A stretch of DNA of 13,206 bases from an uncultured Micrococcales bacterium (GCA_913060985.1 CAJXTQ010000009.1:1-13206), one strand, 5' to 3'; shown: positions 1 to 7,487, counted from the stretch's first letter. Numbers and translations are program-made. The notes: generated from the sequence alone by a model not told the origin.

Positions 1-2
1 TT

Positions 3-194
3 GATAAAAACGCAGTTCGAGTAATGGCGGGAGATTTGCAAGTGGGTCATATCCCACGAGAGATAGCCGACATGGTCCAAGGGCAGCTGAATGATCTTGG
101 AGGTGGAGCCAAAGTCACCGGCAGATTCCACTTCGGAAAACACAATTCAGTACGACTGGATATGAAGATTCCGCTTGAGATCAAAGAGGAATAA
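3..194 (+). CDS. HIRAN-like domain protein, C-terminal 63 residues (5' end outside window)
   Basis: An open frame enters from the left edge in frame 3 and ends with TAA at 192-194. The visible peptide begins DKNAVRVMAGDLQVGHIPRE. The pattern D-x-NAV-x-V, then VG-x-IPR-x-IA, resembles the conserved core of HIRAN domains, a small beta-barrel fold found alone or attached to DNA-processing enzymes. The end is lysine- and glutamate-rich (KIPLEIKEE). The upstream part is missing, so whether this is a stand-alone small protein or the tail of a larger one cannot be told. It converges on the lldD gene with only 19 bp between the stops and no hairpin there. It looks unrelated to rhamnose use and probably marks the left border of the catabolic locus. 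The reading frame is well supported; the family call is tentative. Confidence 0.55.
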   Translation, partial: DKNAVRVMAGDLQVGHIPREIADMVQGQLNDLGGGAKVTGRFHFGKHNSVRLDMKIPLEIKEE

Positions 195-213
195 CAATTC
201 ATTCCGATCTCGA

Positions 214-1437
214 TTAGAGGAGTTTCAAATGTTGAGGTGTCAGTTCCCGCATATCCCCGACGCCCAATAGTTTCATAGTCCTCTGAATCTCTGATTCTAG
301 AATCTGTATTGACTTTCTAACCCCGTCAACGCCTCCGGCCATGAGCCCATAAAGATAGGCCCTGCCGATATAGGTGAAACTGGCGCCTTGGGCATAGCTA
401 GCGACTATGTCCATACCGCTCATTATTCCTGTGTCAACATGGACTGGAACATCTTTACCAATCTCACGCACCACCTCTGGAAGAAGTAAAAACGGAACGG
501 GGGCCCTGTCTAGCTGCCTTCCTCCATGGTTAGACAGCAGCACGGCATCCGCGCCACCATCAACCACACGCTTTGCATCCTCAACCGTCTGAATGCCCTT
601 GACAATTAGCTTTCCCGGCCATTGCTTACGAATCCACTTCAAGTCATCAATATCAACGGTCGGGTCGAACATGAAATCTAGTAGCTCCGCAACAGTTCCA
701 TCCCAGCTATCCAAGGAAGCAAACTTCAGGCTGTCGGTGGTCAAGAAATTCCACCACCACTCAACGCGCGGAATTGCACCAACGATTGTTTTAGCGGTCA
801 ATGTCGGTGGAATTGTCATGCCGTTTCTTTTATCTCGAACCCTGTTGCCAGCAACTGGAACGTCAACGGTCACCATCAGAGTTTCATAGCCAGCCTTAGC
901 AGCTCGCTGAATAAGCTCCTGGCTACGCTCTCTGTCTTTCCACATATACAACTGGAACCAGTTTCTGCCCTCCGCAGCAACAGAGGAAACCTCTTCGATT
1001 GACCTAGTTCCCATTGTTGAAAGGGCAAATGGGATACCTGCTTCCTTTGCGGCCACTGCTCCCGCATACTCACCCTCTGTGTGCATCATTCGGGTAAAGC
1101 CGGTCGGCGCAATGCCGAAGGGTAGCTTTGATTCTTTGCCAAACAGATCAACGGATAGAGAAACGTCAGACACGTCCTCAAGAATTCTTGGTTGGAACTC
1201 TATTTTTTTGAACGCATCCCGAGCTCTCTTCAATGACAGCTCATCATCAGCACCACCGTCTGTGTAGTCAAAAGGCTCAGAGGGGGTTCTCCGCTTCGCG
1301 ATGTTGCGCAGATCCTCAATTGTGAAAGCCTTTGACAGCCTCCGCTGCCTCGAGTTCAGGATGAGCTTCCTGAACTTGAGTAATCCGGCCAGTTCGACGG
1401 GGTTTGGGAAACGCCTTTTTATTAACTTGTCTGTCAA
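214..1437 (-). CDS. lldD: FMN-dependent L-lactate dehydrogenase (alpha-hydroxy-acid oxidase family)
   Basis: A 407-residue protein, the normal length for LldD. It oxidises L-lactate to pyruvate with FMN and passes electrons to the respiratory chain at the membrane. Family landmarks are in order: FDYTDGGADDE at 56-66, the FMN/substrate tyrosine in FQLYMW (Y164), VTVDVP at 189-194, the FMN lysine in VKGI (K280), and the catalytic signature SNHGGRQ at 302-308 with H304 and R307. The start is a TTG at 1437-1435, chosen because the N-terminus (KRRFPNPVEL, then ARR-like and TIEDLR segments) matches the family start. The codon overlaps the GH78 stop by 4 nt, so translation is probably coupled; GGAGG lies upstream at 1452-1448. 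Context assigns it to L-lactate made from rhamnose via lactaldehyde. Another 2-hydroxy acid (glycolate, mandelate) as substrate cannot be excluded from sequence alone. Confidence 0.9.
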   Translation of the reverse strand: MTDKLIKRRFPNPVELAGLLKFRKLILNSRQRRLSKAFTIEDLRNIAKRRTPSEPFDYTDGGADDELSLKRARDAFKKIEFQPRILEDVSDVSLSVDLFGKESKLPFGIAPTGFTRMMHTEGEYAGAVAAKEAGIPFALSTMGTRSIEEVSSVAAEGRNWFQLYMWKDRERSQELIQRAAKAGYETLMVTVDVPVAGNRVRDKRNGMTIPPTLTAKTIVGAIPRVEWWWNFLTTDSLKFASLDSWDGTVAELLDFMFDPTVDIDDLKWIRKQWPGKLIVKGIQTVEDAKRVVDGGADAVLLSNHGGRQLDRAPVPFLLLPEVVREIGKDVPVHVDTGIMSGMDIVASYAQGASFTYIGRAYLYGLMAGGVDGVRKSIQILESEIQRTMKLLGVGDMRELTPQHLKLL

Positions 1438-4079
1438 ATCCCTGCAACCTCCGGATTCGAAACGATTATCAGGTGCTCGCCATTTGTTAGCTCTTCGCCA
1501 TTATGGACAATTCCGTTTATCTTCACCGTGGAGGATTCAGATGTTGGCAGGTCAAGAACTGCCCGTGTTCCGAATGGGACCACCAGTTTGATTTGCAAGT
1601 CGCCCTCATCTAGTTTCCAGTCAATTGAAATTGGCCCATATTTACTCTCGACCGTGGCCTTCGCAAATCCGATTGACTCGGTTGGCCTTGGAGACACCAC
1701 GAACTTTTTGTAACCGGGGCTTTCTGGGTCTCTGGCGATTCCAGCAACGTAGTGATACACCCAATCAATCACTGCTCCATAGGCATAGTGATTGAAGCTA
1801 ATCATTGAGGCGTCTTCCTGGTGCTCGTTCTCTGTTGCCATATCACCGGTGTGAATGCTTCCATCTTCCCGGATGGCGTCCCAACGCTCCCAGATTGTGG
1901 TCGCACCAGAATCAACCTGATACAACCATGAGCGGATTTCTCTTCGCAGAAGCATCATGAACGCCTCATCGGTGTAGCCTGCCTCTTCTAAGGCAAAAAG
2001 AATAAGAGGAGTGCCTAAGAATCCAGTCGTAATCTTTCCCTTGTCTGCGCGCACCATGGCAGCCAAATCTTTAGCGATGTCTCCACGCATATCCTCTGGA
2101 CAGACACTGAACTGAAGGGCTATAGACGCGCCGGCGGTAGTTTTTACCGACTCCTCGCCAAATGCCTCCCAAGTCAGGTTGGCCATTTCTTTTGAAAGAT
2201 CTAGGTATTTCTTGTGCATCTCGTGGTTGCCCAAAATCTTCTCGAAGCCGGCTAACAGCGACGCGGATTTCACGAAGAAACTGTTTGCAACGAAGTCTGC
2301 CGAGACTTTAGAAAGCCAAGGCTGATCTTCTGGAGCATCAGGATCGCACCAGTCGCCAAATTGGAACTCGGTTGGCAAAAGACCTGATGCGTCGCGCCGC
2401 ATATTCAGCGAGTCAACCCACATCCTCATTGAATTCAGCTGCTGTCTCAGGATCTGCTCGGACCCATAAGACTGATAAACGGCATCTGGAACAATCGTTG
2501 CCGCATCGGCCCATCCAGCTCTACCAATTGTTTTCCAGCCACCAACGCTTGGTTGAAGTCTGATCAGGTCAGGTACTACCGCTGGCACTCCCTCGACTGG
2601 ATCCTGGTCTATTTCCAGATCAATTAGCCATGAACGCCAAAAAGCTTCGGTGTCGAACAGCGTACTAGCGGTGTATGAAAAGGCCTGTGCATCACCGGTC
2701 CAACCAAGCCTTTCATCACGCTGGGGGCAATCCGTTGGAATGCCCACGAAATTGTCTAGTTGTGACCAAACCACGTTTGAGTGAAGCTTGTTCAGTCTCT
2801 GGTCGGCCGATACAAAACTTGATCTCGGCTCGCTAGCACTAGATATCGCTATCGCAACCGCATCGATGACCTCTACGTCACCCGCAACCTCGGCATATTG
2901 AAAACCGTGGAAGGTGAATCGGGACTCCAGTGTCGAGATACCGTCTTTGCCAAGTATGTATTTAGCGGTGGATTTTGCTGACCGCAGGGCTTTTGTATGC
3001 AGAGCTCCATCGGATTCCAAAACCTCTGCATGCCTGACGGTAACTTCTGTTCCCTTCGACCCCTTGACTCGAAGCCTTACCCAGCCGGCAATGTTTTGAC
3101 CTGAATCGAGCTGAATGTTCCCAGCCCGATTTGAGATGGTCATCGGAAAGCTACCCACCTGAGTGATTCCTTTTGTGTGGCGAGGAACCAATTTTTCCTT
3201 GTCGAAATCTACAACTTTGACAGGCTTCCAGGTGGTGGAGTCGAAGTCAGGTTTTGACCACCCTGCCTGAGTCAAATTGAAATCGACTGTCGAGCCGTCA
3301 TAAATGTCGGAGAAGATCACATTGGAAGTCGAGGTTTTCCAGGATGAATCTGTTTCGACAACCATCCTGCTACCGTCCTCGAGCTCGATCTCCAGCTGAC
3401 CGATAACGGACGTATGCACGCCGTAGTTGTCGTACTTGTTCATGAAACCGAGCTTCCCTCGAAACCAACCATCGGCCAACTCAAAGCCCAATACGTTTGT
3501 GCCGGACTGCAGGGCCTTGGTGACATCTAGACAAACGAGATTGAGGCGCTCTTGATATGCGGTCCAGCCGGGCATCAGATATTCGCCCCATGAGTCATAC
3601 CCGTTGATGGATGGTTGCACGACTCCGTGTGAGGAGAAATAGAGTCGAGCGCTTTTTGCTCGACTCGGAAGATCAAATTCTTTTCGGAAAAGATCAGCTG
3701 GTTCACTGTGCCTGGAACCTGAACTAATTGCCTGGCCTTGAATCTCTGAGTGCGGAACAGAAAACTCGATTCGAAGTGATTGCGACCATTCTGAGACTCC
3801 GCTCTCCGTTTGCACCCTAACCCTTACGAAATACACAGCCCTGGGACTCGGAACCAGCTTCTCAAGTTCAACCTCCAACTGCTTGTCACTCGCGACCATC
3901 CCAGTGCTAACGGGGGCTGAGAATAGCTCGGATGAATCATGTTCTATTTCATAACCCAGTTGCGTGGTCGCAGCTCTGTGACTTTCGACTTGCCAGCTGA
4001 GAAGAATCTTCTCTAATGGAACAGACACCAGTTCTCTTGAAAACTGGTGGGAAAGATTTTTGACGACCACTGACGACAT
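1434..4079 (-). CDS. GH78 alpha-L-rhamnosidase, cytoplasmic
   Basis: An 881-residue protein with the usual GH78 order. A fibronectin-like N-terminal region (about 1-108) is followed by the rhamnosidase N-terminal beta domain (about 130-300, with INGYDSWGEYLMPGWTAYQ and ELADGWFRGKLGF) and a concanavalin-like domain (about 310-410). The (alpha/alpha)6 catalytic barrel (about 415-770) and a C-terminal beta-sandwich complete it. The catalytic-site signature DCPQRDERLGWTGD is at 450-463; E456 is the likely general acid, with D450 and D463 also in the pocket. DWCDPDAPEDQPW and the TTIWERWD segment (E731, probable base-side glutamate) complete the site. It hydrolyses terminal alpha-L-rhamnose from oligosaccharides or glycosides. 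There is no signal peptide or lipobox, so it should act in the cytoplasm on imported rhamnosides. First gene of a two-gene unit with lldD and divergent from the importer; a weak GGAA ribosome site precedes the ATG. A LacI operator at 4119-4132 controls it. Confidence 0.93.
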   Translation of the reverse strand: MSSVVVKNLSHQFSRELVSVPLEKILLSWQVESHRAATTQLGYEIEHDSSELFSAPVSTGMVASDKQLEVELEKLVPSPRAVYFVRVRVQTESGVSEWSQSLRIEFSVPHSEIQGQAISSGSRHSEPADLFRKEFDLPSRAKSARLYFSSHGVVQPSINGYDSWGEYLMPGWTAYQERLNLVCLDVTKALQSGTNVLGFELADGWFRGKLGFMNKYDNYGVHTSVIGQLEIELEDGSRMVVETDSSWKTSTSNVIFSDIYDGSTVDFNLTQAGWSKPDFDSTTWKPVKVVDFDKEKLVPRHTKGITQVGSFPMTISNRAGNIQLDSGQNIAGWVRLRVKGSKGTEVTVRHAEVLESDGALHTKALRSAKSTAKYILGKDGISTLESRFTFHGFQYAEVAGDVEVIDAVAIAISSASEPRSSFVSADQRLNKLHSNVVWSQLDNFVGIPTDCPQRDERLGWTGDAQAFSYTASTLFDTEAFWRSWLIDLEIDQDPVEGVPAVVPDLIRLQPSVGGWKTIGRAGWADAATIVPDAVYQSYGSEQILRQQLNSMRMWVDSLNMRRDASGLLPTEFQFGDWCDPDAPEDQPWLSKVSADFVANSFFVKSASLLAGFEKILGNHEMHKKYLDLSKEMANLTWEAFGEESVKTTAGASIALQFSVCPEDMRGDIAKDLAAMVRADKGKITTGFLGTPLILFALEEAGYTDEAFMMLLRREIRSWLYQVDSGATTIWERWDAIREDGSIHTGDMATENEHQEDASMISFNHYAYGAVIDWVYHYVAGIARDPESPGYKKFVVSPRPTESIGFAKATVESKYGPISIDWKLDEGDLQIKLVVPFGTRAVLDLPTSESSTVKINGIVHNGEELTNGEHLIIVSNPEVAGI

Positions 4080-4118
4080 TTGATTTCCAATCTTACCTGC
4101 ACTATTTCAGGCATATCC

Positions 4119-4132
4119 TTGAATCGTTTCAA
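4119..4132. promoter_or_regulatory. LacI-type operator in front of the GH78-lldD unit
   Basis: TTGAATCGTTTCAA, a near-perfect palindrome around a central CG with one mismatched pair. The same 14 bases, in one or the other orientation, occur at 4253-4266 and 11965-11978. This matches the general form of LacI-family operators. It is 40 bp from the GH78 start codon, and just downstream of the candidate -10 for that gene, as expected for a repressor site. Confidence 0.85.
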
Positions 4133-4146
4133 CCTGCTGAGGCAAG

Positions 4147-4173
4147 ACTATGACGATAGCTGAAAACACGCAA
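4147..4173 (-). promoter_or_regulatory. Candidate promoter for the GH78-lldD unit (weak)
   Basis: Read on the minus strand, TTGCGT (4173-4168) and CATAGT (4152-4147) are separated by 15 bp. Both match the consensus in only 4 of 6 bases or fewer. The assignment rests mostly on position: it puts the transcription start near 4140 and the operator at about +8 to +21, like the operator placement at the other two promoters here. The -35 falls within the left arm of the 27-bp inverted repeat. Confidence 0.35.
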
Positions 4174-4191
4174 CGTAGAGTATTGCGTGTT
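4165..4191. repeat. 27-bp inverted repeat between the divergent units
   Basis: Arms AACACGCAA (4165-4173) and TTGCGTGTT (4183-4191) are perfect 9-bp reverse complements separated by 9 bp. It is unrelated in sequence to the LacI operators and lies between them. It sits about 56-82 bp upstream of the predicted start of the importer operon and over the -35 region of the GH78 unit. I did not see the arms repeated elsewhere in the window. It could bind a second dimeric regulator; its function is unknown. Confidence 0.6.
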
Positions 4192-4213
4192 ACCAGACTG
4201 TTATTAGTTCAAA

Positions 4214-4240
4214 TTGAATCGATGGTCAAAAACGTATAAT
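4214..4240 (+). promoter_or_regulatory. Predicted promoter of the ABC importer operon
   Basis: A perfect -10 hexamer, TATAAT, lies at 4235-4240, with TTGAAT at 4214-4219 as the best -35 (4 of 6 bases, short 15-bp spacer). The start of transcription would be near 4247, so the operator at 4253-4266 sits at about +7 to +20. The -35 lies inside AATTGAATCG (4212-4221), which is identical to half of the rhaI operator, so repressor contact there is also possible. Confidence 0.65.
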
Positions 4241-4252
4241 GTGGGAGATGTA

Positions 4253-4266
4253 TTGAAACGATTCAA
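4253..4266. promoter_or_regulatory. LacI-type operator in front of the importer operon
   Basis: TTGAAACGATTCAA, the exact reverse complement of the operator at 4119-4132; one flanking base pair extends the dyad (4252-4267). It begins 12 bp after the TATAAT hexamer, where a bound repressor would block transcription initiation. The two operators in this region are 134 bp apart centre to centre. Confidence 0.88.
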
Positions 4267-4304
4267 TGCTCAGCTTTGCTGAAACTTTATTGGAGGTAAA
4301 CAGA

Positions 4305-5669
4305 ATGACTTCACTTAGAAGCCGGAAGGCAATGACCGCCATTGCCGGTTTTACGGTGGCTGCGTTTGCTCTCAGCGGTTGCGCTTCAGGCGACAGTGCT
4401 GACAGCGGAACCAGTACCGACACGGGCTCTTCTGACAGCGGATCAAGCTCAGAGCCGGTAGAGCTCTCGTTCTTGGTCGACAACAGCGATCAGACCGTAG
4501 GAACTGCTGAAGCTCTTGCGAGTGCGTTCACCGCGCAGAACCCAAACATCACCATCGACGTGGAGACACGTCCTGGAGGAGCTGAGGGTGACAACATCGT
4601 CAAGACCCGCCTTGCCACCGGAGAGATGACAGACATCTTCTGGTACAACTCAGGATCTCTTCTTCAGGCCTTGAACCCAAATGACACCCTTGTAGACCTC
4701 AGTGGCGAGGACTTCATGGACAATGTCAACGAGGCGTTCATCGCGGGTGTGACCTCTGGTGACGGCGTCTTTGGTGTTCCTGCTCAAACCGCCATGGGTG
4801 GAGGAATCCTCTACAACAAGGATATTTATGCTGAGCTTGGGCTTGAGGTTCCAGTGACCTGGGACGAGTTCATGGACAACAATGCTGCAATCAAAGCAGC
4901 GGGATACGATCCAGTAATTCAGACCTACGGTGACACCTGGACCTCACAGCTACTTGTTTTGGCCGACTACCACAACGTGGAGCAGGCAAACCCAGGCTGG
5001 GCTGCTGACTACACTGCAAACGAGGCAAACTATTCAGACACTGCCTCTGCTCGTCAGGGATTCGACCGACTTCAGGAGATTCACGAGGCTGGCTACATGA
5101 ACAGTGATGCTGCAACTGCACTGTTCAATGACGGCCTAGCCAAGCTAGCCCTTGGAGAAGGTGCTCACTACCCAATGCTCACCTTCGCAGTCTCAACAAT
5201 CAATGACATCGAGGGTGGAGACGTTGAGAAAATCGGTTTCTTCGCTCAGCCAGGTGATTCAGCAGACTCTAACGGTCTAACCGTTTGGCTGTCGGCTGCT
5301 ATCTACATGCCACAGACCACCGAGGGAGCAGAGCGTGAGGCTGCACTGCAGTTCATGGACTTCGTAGCTTCAGCAGAGGGCTGCGCGGCGATTACCGAGG
5401 GTGTTGGACAGCAGGGTCCATACTTCATCAACAGCTGCACCGAAGTAGATGAGAGCCTCTCATCTCCAATCCGTGACATGTTCCCTTACTTCGAGACTCC
5501 TGGTGCCACCACCCCGGCACTAGAGTTCCTCTCACCGGTGAAGGGTCCTGCTCTTGAGCAGATCACCGTAGCAACCGGAACAGGTCAGTACACCGCCGAA
5601 GAGGCAGCTGCCCTGTACGACGAGGACGTCAAGAAGCAGGCCCAGCAGTTGGGCCTCGAGGGCTGGTAA
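4305..5669 (+). CDS. ABC sugar transporter, extracellular solute-binding lipoprotein
   Basis: A 454-residue family-1 solute-binding protein that captures the sugar outside the membrane and delivers it to the two permeases encoded next. The N-terminus has basic residues, a hydrophobic stretch and lipobox LSGC, so the mature protein would start at lipidated C26. A Ser/Asp/Thr/Gly-rich linker follows, then the periplasmic-binding fold, including GVPAQTAMGGGILYNKDIYAELGLEVPVTWDEF-type segments typical of CUT1-class binding proteins. The start at 4305 is chosen because GGAGG (4292-4296) is correctly spaced and the lipoprotein signal begins there; an in-frame ATG at 4266 lies inside the operator. 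Codon choice appears more restricted than in the permease genes, consistent with high expression. Context points to rhamnose or a rhamnose-containing oligosaccharide as ligand; sequence alone does not fix the ligand. Confidence 0.92.
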   Translation: MTSLRSRKAMTAIAGFTVAAFALSGCASGDSADSGTSTDTGSSDSGSSSEPVELSFLVDNSDQTVGTAEALASAFTAQNPNITIDVETRPGGAEGDNIVKTRLATGEMTDIFWYNSGSLLQALNPNDTLVDLSGEDFMDNVNEAFIAGVTSGDGVFGVPAQTAMGGGILYNKDIYAELGLEVPVTWDEFMDNNAAIKAAGYDPVIQTYGDTWTSQLLVLADYHNVEQANPGWAADYTANEANYSDTASARQGFDRLQEIHEAGYMNSDAATALFNDGLAKLALGEGAHYPMLTFAVSTINDIEGGDVEKIGFFAQPGDSADSNGLTVWLSAAIYMPQTTEGAEREAALQFMDFVASAEGCAAITEGVGQQGPYFINSCTEVDESLSSPIRDMFPYFETPGATTPALEFLSPVKGPALEQITVATGTGQYTAEEAAALYDEDVKKQAQQLGLEGW

Positions 5670-5678
5670 ATTCCCCCA

Positions 5679-5713
5679 TTCACCCCCGGGTTTAGTATTA
5701 GCCCGGGGGTGAA
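5679..5713 (+). promoter_or_regulatory. Strong stem-loop between binding-protein and permease genes
   Basis: TTCACCCCCGGG (5679-5690) and CCCGGGGGTGAA (5702-5713) form a perfect 12-bp GC-rich stem with an 11-nt loop. No run of T follows; instead the permease ribosome site AAGGAG is only 7 bp downstream. It is therefore more likely an mRNA-protecting or partial-termination hairpin that keeps binding-protein levels above permease levels, a known arrangement in sugar ABC operons, than a full terminator. Confidence 0.7.
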
Positions 5714-5733
5714 CCTCATCAAGGAGATCATCA

Positions 5734-6651
5734 GTGGCAGTAATTGGAACGGCGAGCAAAACCAAGGCGAGTGGTAAGTCCTTACAATCGAGGCACGTTT
5801 CAAAGGCTTATCCCGGATGGTTTTACGCGCCCGCGGCCATCATCTATGGAGTTTTGTTCCTACTGCCAACCCTTCTTAGTTTTTTCTTCAGTCTCACTAG
5901 ATGGACACTTTTCGATTGGGAGTTCATCGGTTTTGACAACTTTTTACAATTTTTCAGCGAACCGTTTCTGATTCAGGGCACCTTCAACACCCTGTTTTTT
6001 GCTTTTTTCACATCCGGTACCAAAGTTGTTCTTGGAATGCTTCTTGCAATATGGCTATCCGGTCCAGTTTTTGCAAAGGGGTACCTCAGGGCGGTTATCT
6101 TCTTCCCGGTCTTGGTAAGCACCGTTGGTGTGGGTATTACCTTCAAGGAGTTGATGCAGCCCCAGGACGGTGTAATTAATGCTTCTCTAAGTTTCTTCGG
6201 GATTGAGGGACCAGGATGGCTAGCGGATCCGGGGATGGCGCTTTTTTCAGTCGCCATAGTTGATGTTTGGAGGGGCGTCGGTATAGCCACCGTTATCTAT
6301 CTGGCAGGGCTTGCGGCAATCCCACAGGAATACACTGAGGCTGCCTTGATGGATGGAGCTACCAAACTAAAGAAGTTTAGGCACATCACGCTACCCCTGC
6401 TTTTCCCCGCAACTTCAACTGTGATCATCCTCAGCCTCATCGGCGGGCTGAGGTCATTTGATCTGATATGGGCGATGACTAAAGGTGGTCCGGGTTTTGC
6501 CTCTGACGTCTTAGCTTCAATCATCTTCAAGCAATATCAAGCCGGATTCTATGGACTGTCTACTGCCGGAAACGTGGTTCTTTTCATCGTGGTTACGGCC
6601 ATTGTTTATCCCTTAAACAGATGGCTGAACAAGCGGGAGGTTGATTACTGA
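5734..6651 (+). CDS. ABC sugar transporter permease 1 (MalF/UgpA-like)
   Basis: A 305-residue integral membrane protein with about six hydrophobic segments (first about 28-54, last about 279-294). It has the inner-membrane-component EAA loop, EAALMDGA...ITLP, at 202-221, which contacts the ATPase. The later WAMTKGGPGFASDVLASIIF block is characteristic of the first permease of CUT1 carbohydrate importers. The start is a GTG at 5734, supported by AAGGAG at 5721-5726; the N-terminal 25 residues are basic and cytoplasmic. It lies 64 bp after the binding-protein gene, past the stem-loop, and its TGA overlaps the ATG of the next permease by one base. It should form a heterodimer with that protein. 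The substrate is inferred from the rhamnose context. Confidence 0.92.
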   Translation: MAVIGTASKTKASGKSLQSRHVSKAYPGWFYAPAAIIYGVLFLLPTLLSFFFSLTRWTLFDWEFIGFDNFLQFFSEPFLIQGTFNTLFFAFFTSGTKVVLGMLLAIWLSGPVFAKGYLRAVIFFPVLVSTVGVGITFKELMQPQDGVINASLSFFGIEGPGWLADPGMALFSVAIVDVWRGVGIATVIYLAGLAAIPQEYTEAALMDGATKLKKFRHITLPLLFPATSTVIILSLIGGLRSFDLIWAMTKGGPGFASDVLASIIFKQYQAGFYGLSTAGNVVLFIVVTAIVYPLNRWLNKREVDY

Positions 6652-7487
6652 TGAAGCGCGAGAAGCTGATCTTCACTTACCTTTCCGGGATCCTAGGCAT
6701 CATTGTCACGGCCGTTCTCTTTGTTGTCCCGTTCATTTTTATTATCTTCACAGCTCTGAAAACAAAGGGCGAGGCAGCGTTATTAGAATTCTCGCCGCCG
6801 ACTGAGATTCGCTTTTTTGAAAACCTGGTGGAAGTTATTCAAGCTAGAGATTTCATGGTGATTACGGCATTCATCAATTCCACAATACTGACCGTATCTT
6901 CTGTCGCCGCGCTTGTAATTCTCGGTGCAATGGTCGCATTCGTTCTGCAAAGAAGAATGACAAAATTCAACGGGCTAATTAACGCACTGATACTCGCTGG
7001 TCTAATTATTCCCCCCGCTGTGGTGCCAACGATTTGGGTCTTGCAAGGTCTAGGACTGTTTAAGACTTTGCATGGGCTTATATTTATACAAATAGCCTTT
7101 GGTTTGTCATTCACTACCCTCTTGTTTCGAGCATTTATTGCATCTATTCCAAAGGAGCTGGATGAGGCCGCGATTATCGATGGTGCTGGCCCACTGAAGC
7201 TTTTCTTCAGAGTGATTTTCCCGCTATTGAAATCAGTCATTTTTACGGTGATTATCCTGCAGTCGATCTTCATCTTCAATGACTTTCAAAACCCGCTCTA
7301 CTTCTTGCCGGGAGACGAAAACGCGACTGTTCAGTTGACTTTGTACAACTTCCAGGCCCAGTTCAATACATCTTTCAATCTGCTCTACATGAACATTTTG
7401 ATTATCACGATTCCTATGTTGATTCTCTTCCTACTGTTCAACAACCGAATTGTGAGTGGAATGACAGCAGGAGCGGTGAAGGGCTAA
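6651..7487 (+). CDS. ABC sugar transporter permease 2 (MalG/UgpE-like)
   Basis: A 278-residue integral membrane protein and partner of the preceding permease. It shows an N-terminal transmembrane helix (about 10-35), further helices, the EAA loop EAAIIDGAGPLKLFFRVIFP at 172-191, and the usual C-terminal ending VSGMTAGAVKG, so it is complete. The start ATG at 6651 shares one base with the upstream TGA, and GGGAGG lies at 6635-6640; translation is probably coupled. The stop TAA (7485-7487) overlaps the stop of the convergent rhamnulokinase gene, leaving no space for a terminator. No ATP-binding subunit follows, so the importer must borrow an ATPase encoded elsewhere, as many CUT1 importers do with a shared MsmK/UgpC-type protein. 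Confidence 0.92.
   Translation: MKREKLIFTYLSGILGIIVTAVLFVVPFIFIIFTALKTKGEAALLEFSPPTEIRFFENLVEVIQARDFMVITAFINSTILTVSSVAALVILGAMVAFVLQRRMTKFNGLINALILAGLIIPPAVVPTIWVLQGLGLFKTLHGLIFIQIAFGLSFTTLLFRAFIASIPKELDEAAIIDGAGPLKLFFRVIFPLLKSVIFTVIILQSIFIFNDFQNPLYFLPGDENATVQLTLYNFQAQFNTSFNLLYMNILIITIPMLILFLLFNNRIVSGMTAGAVKG

Noticed and set aside
4266..4304. Upstream in-frame ATG at 4266 as the start of the binding-protein gene
   Set aside because: It lies inside the operator dyad, has no ribosome site, and would put 13 extra residues before a typical lipoprotein signal; the ATG at 4305 has a well-placed GGAGG.
4226..4483. 85-residue minus-strand open frame across the importer promoter and signal-peptide region
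   Set aside because: It covers the promoter, operator and lipoprotein signal sequence of a confident gene; no motif or ribosome site supports it.
5679..5713. Rho-independent terminator after the binding-protein gene
   Set aside because: The stem is strong but no T-run follows and the permease ribosome site comes at once, so full termination is unlikely; listed as a processing or attenuation hairpin.
6839..7279. 146-residue open frame on the minus strand inside permease 2
   Set aside because: It is an antisense shadow of a confident membrane protein gene, with no start signal or family features.
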